In this document: piece by piece, positions 1 to 7,202 of the stretch
How positions within the stretch are numbered: position 1 is the first letter of the stretch
Layout of the letters: every line of letters begins with the position of its first letter
Assembly (NCBI RefSeq): GCF_029533155.1
Contig: NZ_JAIZDB010000017.1
Location: 181,293-245,292, forward strand
Reading direction: 5' to 3'
Length of the DNA stretch: 64,000 bases
Source: Psychrobacillus antarcticus
Lineage (GTDB): Bacteria; Bacillota; Bacilli; Bacillales_A; Planococcaceae
Program-made: the position numbers and the translations under genes
The notes under the pieces: generated by a model
Databases searched by the model: none
What the model saw: the letters and a program-made list of their open reading frames with translations, nothing else
What the model was told of the DNA's origin: nothing

Positions 1-1
1 C

Positions 2-820
2 GCTATGAATAAAGTATCGCAACTGAGCGAGGCAGAATGTGCTAAAGGATTAATCGCTGCTTCTGCAGGGAATCACGCACAAGGTGTCGCTTTTGCAGGA
101 AAAGCACGAAATGTGCCAGTCACAATTTTCATGCCACTTGGAACACCCGTTTCGAAAGTAAATGCTACGAAAGGGTATGGCGCAACTGTCAAATTAATCG
201 GACAAAATTTTGATGAAGCATATATTGCTGCTCGTGAGGAACAACTTCGAACAGGAGCAACATTCATCCATCCTTTTGACGATATGACGATTATCGAGGG
301 GCAAGCAACTGTCGCGATGGAAATGCTTCAGCAACGTCCAGAGCTAGACACGATCGTAGTGCCAGCAGGCGGAGGAGGTTTACTCGCAGGAACGCTCCTG
401 GCAGTCAAATCTATCCGTCCTGATATCCGCGTGATCGGCGTCCAATCTAGCAACGCCTCGGCAATTGCCTTTGCGTATAAAGGAAAAGGAGACGGTCTGC
501 TGCCATTTCAAGGCAAAACAATTGCGGAAGGCATCAACGTGAAAACACCAGGCAACTTAACGATGAAAATTATTCAAGCACTCGTGGACGATGTAATCAC
601 CGTCAGCGAACAAGAAATAGCCTCTGCTATTCTCTTCACGCTCGAACGCGAAAAAACGCTTATCGAAGGTGCAGCTGCCGCAGCTGTAGCGGCAGTATTG
701 AATCACCGCATTCCAGGTTCCTCCCAAAATATCGGCATCATCGTAAGCGGAGGCAACTTCGATGTAAGTAAACTAGTCGAATGCCAACAACTATGTACAG
801 ATATGCCATTAGCTAAATAA
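2..820 (+). CDS. ilvA: Threonine dehydratase, 3' part (gene enters from the left edge)
   Basis: PLP-dependent (fold type II) enzyme that deaminates threonine to 2-oxobutyrate. The frame is open to the first bases of the window, so the true start and the PLP-lysine motif lie outside it; the ATG at 5 is internal. Visible motifs are ASAGNHAQG, the glycine-rich PLP-phosphate loop PAGGGGLLAG and a C-terminal VSGGNFD. The protein ends shortly after the catalytic domain, with no room for the C-terminal ACT-like regulatory domain of long biosynthetic IlvA, so this is the short (TdcB/short IlvA) form. It is followed at once by a hairpin terminator. A serine/threonine dehydratase of similar length is the main alternative. 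Confidence 0.85.
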   Translation, partial: AMNKVSQLSEAECAKGLIAASAGNHAQGVAFAGKARNVPVTIFMPLGTPVSKVNATKGYGATVKLIGQNFDEAYIAAREEQLRTGATFIHPFDDMTIIEGQATVAMEMLQQRPELDTIVVPAGGGGLLAGTLLAVKSIRPDIRVIGVQSSNASAIAFAYKGKGDGLLPFQGKTIAEGINVKTPGNLTMKIIQALVDDVITVSEQEIASAILFTLEREKTLIEGAAAAAVAAVLNHRIPGSSQNIGIIVSGGNFDVSKLVECQQLCTDMPLAK

Positions 821-827
821 AGACTCT

Positions 828-864
828 AGAACACCACTATCTGATTGCGGACAGTGGTGTTTTG
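828..864 (+). terminator. Rho-independent terminator after the threonine dehydratase
   Basis: AACACCACT at 830-838 pairs with AGTGGTGTT at 853-861. The following T-run is short. Confidence 0.65.
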
Positions 865-893
865 GTGTTGTTAAGAGGGAATAGGATATTGAA

Positions 894-1209
894 GTTGCGA
901 GTACCGGTGGAATTGTTGCGCATACAGCATGCTAAGTTGCGCAAAACAGAAACGTTGCGCATCCGGCATGCTAAGTTGCGCAAAACAAAAACGTTGCGCA
1001 AACGAGCTCCAAAGTTGCGCGAACAGGCCGAGAAGTTGCGAGTACCGGTGGAATTGTTGCACATACGGCATGCTAAGTTGCGCAAACCAAAAACGTAGCG
1101 CAAACGAGCGCCAATGTTGCGCGAACAGAACGAGAAGTTGCGAGTACCGGTGGAATTGTTGCGCATCCGGCATGCTAAGTTGCGCAAACCAAAAACGTTG
1201 CGCATAACG
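894..1209. repeat. Array of TTGCG boxes at 21/18-bp spacing (array 1)
   Basis: GTTGCG (a few variants such as GTAGCG) begins at 894, 915, 936, 954, 975, 993, 1014, 1035, 1056, 1077, 1095, 1116, 1137, 1158, 1179 and 1197, so every step is 21 or 18 bp. A larger duplication lies on top: blocks beginning GTTGCGAGTACCGGTGG recur at 894, 1035 and 1137. Open frames cross the array in several frames only because the steps are multiples of three; no ribosome binding site or known domain supports a gene. Confidence 0.85.
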
Positions 1210-1328
1210 AAAACATCTCCATTAACTAAAATGCTAGGCAATAAAATTCTCCTGATTATCCAAATTCATATAGGGCATAACTAAAATACACAACGGCAAA
1301 ACAAAAATCAGTCCGTACTAGACCGAAC

Positions 1329-1440
1329 TTGCGATTTGCACGTCCTATATTGCGATTCTATCCTTTGAACTTGCTATTTGATACGCGGAACTTGCGATTC
1401 TCATCGACTAACTTGCGATTCTGCCACATGACCTTGCGAT
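1329..1440. repeat. Array of CTTGCGATTC boxes at 21-bp spacing (array 2)
   Basis: The TTGCG core (TTGCT once) starts at 1329, 1350, 1371, 1392, 1413 and 1434: six units at exactly 21 bp. The box differs from array 1 (CTTGCGATT rather than AAGTTGCGC) but shares the TTGCG core and the period. The stretch 1210-1328 holds nothing recognisable. Confidence 0.8.
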
Positions 1441-1474
1441 TCACACTACTCCAACTTTATTCCAAACTCATCGC

Positions 1475-1520
1475 TTGACTTCCGTCGGTAACTAAAATAT
1501 AATTACTTACGAAAAGTAAC
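1475..1520 (+). promoter_or_regulatory. Sigma-A promoter with an operator-like dyad upstream of catE
   Basis: TTGACT at 1475-1480, a 17-bp spacer and TATAAT at 1498-1503 make a near-consensus promoter. A perfect dyad, TTACTT-N5-AAGTAA, covers 1503-1519, directly on the expected transcription start. In B. subtilis, genes of this type (catDE, mhq, azoR1) are repressed by quinone-sensing regulators of the DUF24/MarR class. That such a regulator binds here is inference. Confidence 0.6.
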
Positions 1521-1546
1521 CTATATATCTAACTGGAGGAATTAAC

Positions 1547-2395
1547 ATGAACTACCATAATAAACCAATTACATTTGTAGAACTAGTAGAGTTAAAAGTA
1601 GTTGATCTTCAACGTTCCCTTGAGTTTTATGAGAACATTATAGGCTTTAGAGTACTGGAACAGCAAGCGGACAAAATTTATCTAACTGCCGATGGAAAAA
1701 CAGCATTACTTTCTATTGAACAACCAGCAGAAATTATGCCGACACAACAAAAAACAGCAGGATTATACCACTACGCATTATTATTACCGACACGTGCTGA
1801 TTTAGGCGCTATTTTAAGACATTTCGCTGAGCTTAACATTCGTGTTGGAGCAGGAGATCATTTAGTTAGTGAAGCATTATACTTAAATGATCCAGACGGA
1901 AATGGAATCGAAATTTATAGTGACCGTCCAGATACTGAGTGGAAATGGGAAAATGAATTTGTTGAAATGGCTACACTTCAAATAGATGCACAAAGTATTC
2001 TTGCTGAAGGTTCAAGCACCCCATGGAACGGACTACCAGCAGGGACTGTAATGGGACATATTCATTTACATGTTTCGGAACTAGAGGCAACGAAAACATT
2101 TTATATCGCATTAGGTTTTGATGTTATGACGCCTAATTACCCTGGCGCATTATTTATGGGAGCGGGTAAATACCATCACCATATTGGTTTAAATACATGG
2201 GCTGGAGTGGGAGCACCTCCTACACCAGAAAACGTAGTTGGGCTAAAAGCATTCTCTGTAGTTTATCCAACAAACGAAGAGCTACAAGCTAAAATTACTA
2301 AATTAAAAGCATTAGGAACAGAAGTTCTAGAAGAAAACGGTATTTTTAGTGTTAAAGATCCTTCACAAAATACAATTAAATTAACTATAAAGTAA
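1547..2395 (+). CDS. catE: VOC-family ring-cleavage dioxygenase, CatE/YfiE type
   Basis: A 282-residue protein of two tandem vicinal-oxygen-chelate modules (about 8-125 and 165-280), the layout of extradiol catechol-2,3-dioxygenases such as B. subtilis CatE. Candidate metal ligands are His in HYALLLPTRADL in the first module, His in MGHIHLHVSELEATK and in YHHHIGLNTW, and the late Glu/Asp region. It starts at an ATG preceded by ctggagga. It is a single-gene unit with its own promoter and terminator; no catD (DoxX-like) partner is adjacent. Substrate cannot be read from the sequence; detoxification of catechol or quinone-type compounds is inferred from the family. Confidence 0.8.
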   Translation: MNYHNKPITFVELVELKVVDLQRSLEFYENIIGFRVLEQQADKIYLTADGKTALLSIEQPAEIMPTQQKTAGLYHYALLLPTRADLGAILRHFAELNIRVGAGDHLVSEALYLNDPDGNGIEIYSDRPDTEWKWENEFVEMATLQIDAQSILAEGSSTPWNGLPAGTVMGHIHLHVSELEATKTFYIALGFDVMTPNYPGALFMGAGKYHHHIGLNTWAGVGAPPTPENVVGLKAFSVVYPTNEELQAKITKLKALGTEVLEENGIFSVKDPSQNTIKLTIK

Positions 2396-2400
2396 ACCAA

Positions 2401-2431
2401 TGACTCCGAGCATATCGGAGTCATTTTTTTG
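2401..2431 (+). terminator. Rho-independent terminator of catE
   Basis: TGACTCCGA at 2401-2409 pairs with TCGGAGTCA at 2414-2422, followed by a run of T. The rest of the gap to 2788 shows no gene. Confidence 0.85.
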
Positions 2432-2788
2432 TCTTCTCCCTTTTTTTCGAATCCTTCCGCTAGCTCCTTTTTTCTCAACAACTATTTGGTCTAACTCTGT
2501 GACACAATCTGTTCGAATTCGACCTTCCCCTGCAGTATTGATTATTTTGTCACTCTCTACACATTCCTGACCGACACTTTTCGACAAACTAATATAATCG
2601 GCAAGATTCGACTTTAAAGGAACCTTTTTGTGCAGATAATGAGGAAACGTGGTCGATTGTTAGAGGTCACTTTTAACTTGCATCGAATTGTCAGATTTGT
2701 CTTTGTAAAATTCATGTAAAGTTTCAGAAAACACACTCATTTCTTTCGAGGATTATGCTATATTTCATTGTGGGAGGTCGGAATACCT

Positions 2789-4477
2789 ATGATAAAATGG
2801 TCTACTATTCCACTGCGAATGAAGTATTTAATAGCGATTTTTAGTTCCTTTATCTTATTCGGTGCAATGGCTGTTTTATTAGTCATTCAAGTAATTCACA
2901 ATCAAGAAATAGCGGATGATATGGAAGTTTCATCACAAAATGTCGAAAGTGCAGATATTATGCGTTCGGAGGTAGCGAATTTATACATTGCTATTTCTCA
3001 TTTCGCAGGAGACCCTTTAGATGAATTCGACAAAGAGTACGAATTGTCAAAAGAGAGTCTAGCAAGTCTACTAACTGAGGCTAGCAAGCAAATGCCCTCT
3101 GTAGATTGGGAAACTTTCTCAGTAACTATACAATCCATACAAACTACATATGAGAATAATTTAAAGAAATCAGTGATCAATAAAGAAAATGTCCCAAAAC
3201 GAAGACAGCTTCAAACAATCTATGAAAAATATGATAGCCTAACGCTTATATTAGAAGAAACTAGACAACTTGAATCTGACAAAAGAATTCTTTTAATAGA
3301 GGAAATGTCCGCGAGCCAGAAAAATACAATAGTTATTGTAGTCGGCGCATCTCTAATAGCGGGCTTACTATCACTTGCTTTAGTGTTATTAACAAATCGA
3401 CAAGTTAAAAACCAACTTGCCCAAGTAGTGTTATTTGCAAAAGATATATCACAAGGAAATTTAAATAGTGAGCCGTTAAAAATTTTAACTAACGATGAAA
3501 TTGGAGAAGTATCCCGTGCGATGAATGAGATGCGTGGCAACCTGATAGGTATCGTAAAAACGATTAAACTAACTGCGGAGAAATTAAGTGGAAATAGCAT
3601 AGAGCTAAAAGAATATTCCAGCAAAACCGTAGATAGCACAAATACCGTGAAACTTGCTATTCAAGAAACTAGTGGAAGCATGCTGGAGCAAAAAGAAGCA
3701 TCGATCAGTATTCGTTCCTTTTTAGAGGAATTCTCTCGTACTTTTGGTGAGGTAACAGAAAAGGTAATAGAACTGAATGAGTATTCCACTATTGCAGTAC
3801 AAATGGCTGATGAAAGTGCATTGGCATTGAAAAATGCTGCGGGGGAATCGGCAAAATTACGCTCGTTATTTAAAGAAGCGGACCGAGAAAGAAAATTACT
3901 CCAAGACCGAACAGAGGAAATTGCACGCATGACAACAATCGTTCAAACCATCTCCAAGCAAACAAACTTATTGGCACTGAATGCTGGAATAGAGGCTGCC
4001 CGATCTGGGGAACATGGCAAAGGATTCGCAGTGGTAGCAGAAGAAGTGAAGAAGCTTGCGGATGAAGTATCTGGAACTGCTCATACAATTCATCAGATTT
4101 CTAACTCTATTACTCAACAAGGGACTCAGATGGCGAATGTTTTTGCTGAAGGACTATCAACATCCAAAAACAATGCTCAAACGTTTGAAATGCTGCATCA
4201 TAAAATGGATAAAATAGTTTCGTATATAAGAGATTCTAAAAATCAAAACGATCATATGAAAGATTCTATGCTAACAATCGAAGAAGAAAAGAACACTTCT
4301 GAGAGACTCATTTTTGCATTAATAGAATCAATTGAATCTAACACAGCGCAAATGGAACATACAGAAGACATGCTTCTATCTAATGTTCAAACAATCGAGA
4401 AGCTGTCCAAATTGATAAATAATGTAAGTGAACAGGCGATTATTTTGGAGAAATCAAGCATTAGATTTGTCATATAA
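2789..4477 (+). CDS. Methyl-accepting chemotaxis protein
   Basis: A transmembrane chemoreceptor of 562 residues. TM1 lies at about 10-30 and TM2 at about 180-200, bracketing a helical extracytoplasmic sensor of about 150 residues (four-helix-bundle type rather than Cache). A HAMP-like segment and a long cytoplasmic coiled coil follow; the signalling tip contains [18 protein letters not shown], the hallmark hairpin that contacts CheA/CheW. The start is the ATG at 2789, since GGGAGG sits 8-10 nt upstream; a longer frame from a TTG at 2768 would put the ribosome site inside the gene. It stands alone with a terminator, as orphan receptors often do. The ligand is unknown. Confidence 0.9.
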   Translation: MIKWSTIPLRMKYLIAIFSSFILFGAMAVLLVIQVIHNQEIADDMEVSSQNVESADIMRSEVANLYIAISHFAGDPLDEFDKEYELSKESLASLLTEASKQMPSVDWETFSVTIQSIQTTYENNLKKSVINKENVPKRRQLQTIYEKYDSLTLILEETRQLESDKRILLIEEMSASQKNTIVIVVGASLIAGLLSLALVLLTNRQVKNQLAQVVLFAKDISQGNLNSEPLKILTNDEIGEVSRAMNEMRGNLIGIVKTIKLTAEKLSGNSIELKEYSSKTVDSTNTVKLAIQETSGSMLEQKEASISIRSFLEEFSRTFGEVTEKVIELNEYSTIAVQMADESALALKNAAGESAKLRSLFKEADRERKLLQDRTEEIARMTTIVQTISKQTNLLALNAGIEAARSGEHGKGFAVVAEEVKKLADEVSGTAHTIHQISNSITQQGTQMANVFAEGLSTSKNNAQTFEMLHHKMDKIVSYIRDSKNQNDHMKDSMLTIEEEKNTSERLIFALIESIESNTAQMEHTEDMLLSNVQTIEKLSKLINNVSEQAIILEKSSIRFVI

Positions 4478-4479
4478 AA

Positions 4480-4523
4480 TAGTCCTAACGAGTATTTTTT
4501 CTATACTTGTTAGTCTTTTTTAT
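4480..4523 (+). terminator. Rho-independent terminator of the chemoreceptor gene
   Basis: CTAACGAGTAT pairs with ATACTTGTTAG around a T-rich loop, followed by TCTTTTTT. Confidence 0.7.
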
Positions 4524-4533
4524 GTTTAAACCC

Positions 4534-4562
4534 TTGAGAATACTGAGTTTCGTTTGTAATAT
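4534..4562 (+). promoter_or_regulatory. Probable sigma-A promoter of the NlpC/P60 gene
   Basis: TTGAGA at 4534-4539, a 17-bp spacer and TAATAT at 4557-4562. A TATAAT overlaps three bases further on. About 95 bp precede the start codon. Confidence 0.45.
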
Positions 4563-4656
4563 AATTGTTACATAACTGTAAAATTAAATAGGTTTAAAGA
4601 ATGGTAAGATGAGTTTAGAGAAATTATCAGAAAATTTTTGACCTTGGGGGAACACG

Positions 4657-5151
4657 ATGAATTTAAAATCTATGTCGCAAAAAGTCATGGCTGTAATCCT
4701 ATTATCTATACTATTAGTAACGACTTCATTCGCCGCAAATACCGAAGCAAGTTCTTCTGTAAATTCAACGGAATTAGTTGCCACAGCCAAAGATTTGATT
4801 GGAATTAAATATCGTGGTGGTGGGACAACGAAGGCTGGGTTTGATTGTTCAGGATTTGTAAGTTATGTATACAATGATTTAGGAGTTAGCCTTCCAAGAA
4901 CATCTTCTGGAATGCACGCTTCAGGATCTAAAGTTGATAAAAGTGATTTAGTTTCTGGAGATTTAGTATTTTTCAATACATCAGGAAAAGGCGTTTCTCA
5001 TGTTGGTATATTTATAGGGGATGGCAAATTTATTCATTCATCTTCTTCCAAAGGTGTAAAAATCGATAAATTAAGTGATCCTTATTATTGGGGAGACCGC
5101 TATGTAGGCGCTAAACGAATTGCGGATGTAACAGTAGCATTAAACAAATAA
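4657..5151 (+). CDS. Secreted NlpC/P60 peptidoglycan endopeptidase
   Basis: A 164-residue exported cell wall hydrolase. Residues 1-27 form a signal peptide (basic start, hydrophobic core, cleavage near SFAANTEA). The rest is a single NlpC/P60 domain with the catalytic Cys in FDCSGFVSYVY, the His in SHVGIFIGDG and a third polar residue in FIHSSS. No SH3b or LysM wall-binding domains are present, unlike LytF/CwlS, so it is a minimal enzyme. The family cleaves D-gamma-Glu-meso-DAP or similar stem-peptide bonds. The ribosome site is tggggg before ATG 4657. It is monocistronic, with its own promoter and terminator. Confidence 0.9.
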   Translation: MNLKSMSQKVMAVILLSILLVTTSFAANTEASSSVNSTELVATAKDLIGIKYRGGGTTKAGFDCSGFVSYVYNDLGVSLPRTSSGMHASGSKVDKSDLVSGDLVFFNTSGKGVSHVGIFIGDGKFIHSSSSKGVKIDKLSDPYYWGDRYVGAKRIADVTVALNK

Positions 5152-5164
5152 AACATATAAGTAT

Positions 5165-5201
5165 CTGTTCTATCGTATAGTTTACGATAGAACATTTTTT
5201 A
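5165..5201 (+). terminator. Rho-independent terminator of the NlpC/P60 gene
   Basis: TGTTCTATCGTA at 5166-5177 pairs with TACGATAGAACA at 5183-5194, then a T run. Confidence 0.85.
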
Positions 5202-5306
5202 TATTCAAGAAATTTATAAGAATTCTCAAATCGTTTGATAATTCTTGGTTAATTCGGCATAATGGAAAAAAAGGTAACAGTTACACTAACGAAAGGGGGA
5301 AACGAT

Positions 5307-5687
5307 TTGAAGTACAATCGTAATGAGTATTTTCGTTATTCATTCGGAGAACCTTGTGATGCAACATTTCGACTGATCAAACAACATCAAGGCGATGCTG
5401 AAGTGGAATTATCAAAAAAAGGGGCATGTAAAATTATAGACATTAGCCCAAATGGCATTAAGATGTTCAGTGAATTATTTATATCCATCGATCAATTACA
5501 TCACGTAGAATTGAATTTCACATTAGATACAAATCCAATTTCTATGGTTGGGGAATTTGTATGGTCCCGCCGAAATGCATACGGACATGAATATGGCGTT
5601 AAGTTAGTTGGGGACGGTGAGAGTGAAAAAATGATAATTGGAGAGCTGAAAAATCGTAGACGCAAAGAAATGGAGCTAAATAAGTAA
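5307..5687 (+). CDS. PilZ-domain protein (putative c-di-GMP binding)
   Basis: A small soluble protein of 126 residues with a PilZ fold. An arginine-rich start (RNEYFRYSF) corresponds to the RxxxR switch, and DISPNGIKM matches the (D/N)xSxxG ligand motif. The start is TTG 5307 because AAAGGGGG lies 8 nt upstream; an in-frame ATG at 5262 has no ribosome site. It lacks the N-terminal YcgR-like domain of B. subtilis YpfA/DgrA. It precedes hpf and secA; in Bacilli this neighbourhood often carries motility or stationary-phase genes, but no function beyond nucleotide binding can be inferred. Whether the arginines suffice for c-di-GMP binding is open. Confidence 0.75.
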   Translation: MKYNRNEYFRYSFGEPCDATFRLIKQHQGDAEVELSKKGACKIIDISPNGIKMFSELFISIDQLHHVELNFTLDTNPISMVGEFVWSRRNAYGHEYGVKLVGDGESEKMIIGELKNRRRKEMELNK

Positions 5688-5797
5688 ATATTATTACAAG
5701 TTTCGACAAAAAATAAATAAAATCTTTAAAATAAGAAGGATATTTTAAAGGTTGTGTTGAAGTATATATATAGAGTCAAATTAAAGGAGGAGTTTAC

Positions 5798-6355
5798 ATG
5801 TTAAACTTTAACATTCGTGGAGAAAATATTGAGGTAACTCCTGCAATACGTGAATACGTTGAGGGCAAGATTGAGAAAGTAGACCGTTACTTCAACGAAG
5901 AAATTCAAGCCACTGCAAACGTGAACTTAAAAGTGTATAACGATAAACACACTAAAGTGGAAGTAACAATTCCTATGAAAAATTTAACACTTAGAGCAGA
6001 AGAACGTAATGCTGATATGTATGCTGCAGTCGATTTAATCGTTGATAAACTAGAGCGTCAAATTAGAAAGTATAAAACAAAAGTTAATCGTAAGTTCCGT
6101 GAGCGTGAAGGTGTTGCGTCATTTTTTGCAACAATCGATCCACCAGGAGCTGTTACTGAACAATCAGAAGAAGATGAATATAATATCGTTCGTACAAAAC
6201 AATTTGACCTAAAACCGATGGATCAAGAAGAAGCAGTGTTACAAATGAACATGCTTGGTCATAATTTCTTCATCTTCACAGATGCTGAATCTAATGGCAC
6301 TCATATTGTTTACAAACGTAAGGACGGAAAATACGGCTTAATCGAAACAAACTAA
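5798..6355 (+). CDS. hpf: Ribosome hibernation promoting factor, long form
   Basis: A 185-residue long-type HPF (B. subtilis YvyD). The N-terminal S30AE/YfiA domain (1 to about 105, starting MLNFNIRGENIEVTPAI) binds the 30S decoding centre. After a linker, the C-terminal dimerisation domain (about 125-185, FDLKPMDQEEAVLQMNMLGH) joins two ribosomes into inactive 100S particles. The start ATG has an ideal aaaggagg. It lies upstream of secA, as in many Bacillales. B. subtilis uses sigma-B and sigma-H for this gene; I could not confirm such promoters here. Confidence 0.95.
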   Translation: MLNFNIRGENIEVTPAIREYVEGKIEKVDRYFNEEIQATANVNLKVYNDKHTKVEVTIPMKNLTLRAEERNADMYAAVDLIVDKLERQIRKYKTKVNRKFREREGVASFFATIDPPGAVTEQSEEDEYNIVRTKQFDLKPMDQEEAVLQMNMLGHNFFIFTDAESNGTHIVYKRKDGKYGLIETN

Positions 6356-6374
6356 ACAACTAAATGCAAATATC

Positions 6375-6408
6375 CAACTCTCCTCATAATTATGAGGAGA
6401 GTTTTTTC
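6375..6408 (+). terminator. Rho-independent terminator of hpf
   Basis: ACTCTCCTCATAA at 6377-6389 pairs with TTATGAGGAGAGT at 6390-6402, followed by six T. The composite repeat begins three bases after the T-tract. Confidence 0.9.
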
Positions 6409-6410
6409 TT

Positions 6411-7098
6411 AAAAGATAAGAAAGCATAAAAATAAAGCTTGAACATTGAGTTAATGGAACTTAGAAGAATGAATAATACTATTGATTTTCACTTCAGGCG
6501 GACGCTTTCCGCGGGCTTGGCTTCAGCCTCCCCAAGCCAACAGGATGTTGGTCACGAAGGCTCAACTAGGAAATATTGCATAGACTCTCGCTTATATTAG
6601 AAGTGTAGTCCGAGTTAATGCAGGGATAAAACCGTCTGTTGAATTTGGGAATGAAATTGTGTAATGAAGGATGAAGATAGTAGTTTTCCTTTTTTACTAG
6701 TGGTTAAGTGTCTGCCAAATAAAGAAGCGAAATAGCGAACGAAATTGCATCTTCAGGCCCGCACGATGCGGGTCAGGCAGTCGTTGCGAAATGTTTTTTT
6801 ATTTTGCGACGAGCTTTGCGCAGGAGCACCAAGATGTCGCGCACTTAGACTGTCAACACTACTATAAATAGGATAATATCTTTTCTCTAGTTATCAAAAA
6901 ATGCACTAACCTATTTCTAGTAGTTGCAGAAGGGTGGCGGACAGATAAATGTCATAAGATTACAGGAAAAAAGTGATATTGGTTTTGACGGATGTCACAA
7001 CCAATATCACAAAAAATTCACTCGGTAATCATATAGCAAAACGTCTGTCCAAAGCCATTCGAAAACGATAGAAACAGGTTTTGACCTTTACGGACCGA
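6411..7098 (+). repeat. Composite dispersed repeat, copy A
   Basis: This is the stretch between hpf and secA without a gene. It starts AAAAGATAAGAAAG, then carries a GC-rich segment with GGACGCTTTCCGCGGGC (short here), a 250-bp A-rich middle, a GC-rich block at 6755-6854 with the hairpin CCCGCA-cga-TGCGGG, and the nested hairpin at the right end. Homologous copies lie near 12.5, 22.7, 39.1 and 46.0 kb. No open frame is conserved among copies. Confidence 0.85.
6907..7081 (+). repeat. Nested hairpin module of composite repeat, copy A
   Basis: Successive stems enclose one another: AACCTATTTCT with AGAAACAGGTT, GGACAG with CTGTCC, GATTAC with GTAATC, and an innermost stem 6973-7010 whose arms are GTGATATTGG and CCAATATCAC. 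The innermost stem uses A-T pairs where other copies use G-C pairs. Confidence 0.8.
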
Positions 7099-7202
7099 GA
7101 GTTTTTTTGCCCTGCTTTTCAAATTAATCAGTGTGCCTTATTTGCGTGCCTTTCGAACGAATGGTAAAATGTAGAGTAAGACTAAATGGGAAGTGAAAAT
7201 AG

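Noticed and set aside
862..1241. Overlapping reading frames of 78-134 codons on both strands with KLR- or FAQL-type repeats
   Set aside because: They arise because repeat steps of 18 and 21 bp are multiples of three. No ribosome sites; frames overlap each other on both strands.
2381..2587. Minus-strand frame of 68 codons after catE
   Set aside because: It runs through the terminator hairpin and has no known motif.
6755..6854. tRNA- or rRNA-like segment in the GC-rich block of repeat copies A, D and E
   Set aside because: No cloverleaf, T-loop (GTTCRA) or rRNA core sequence can be found.
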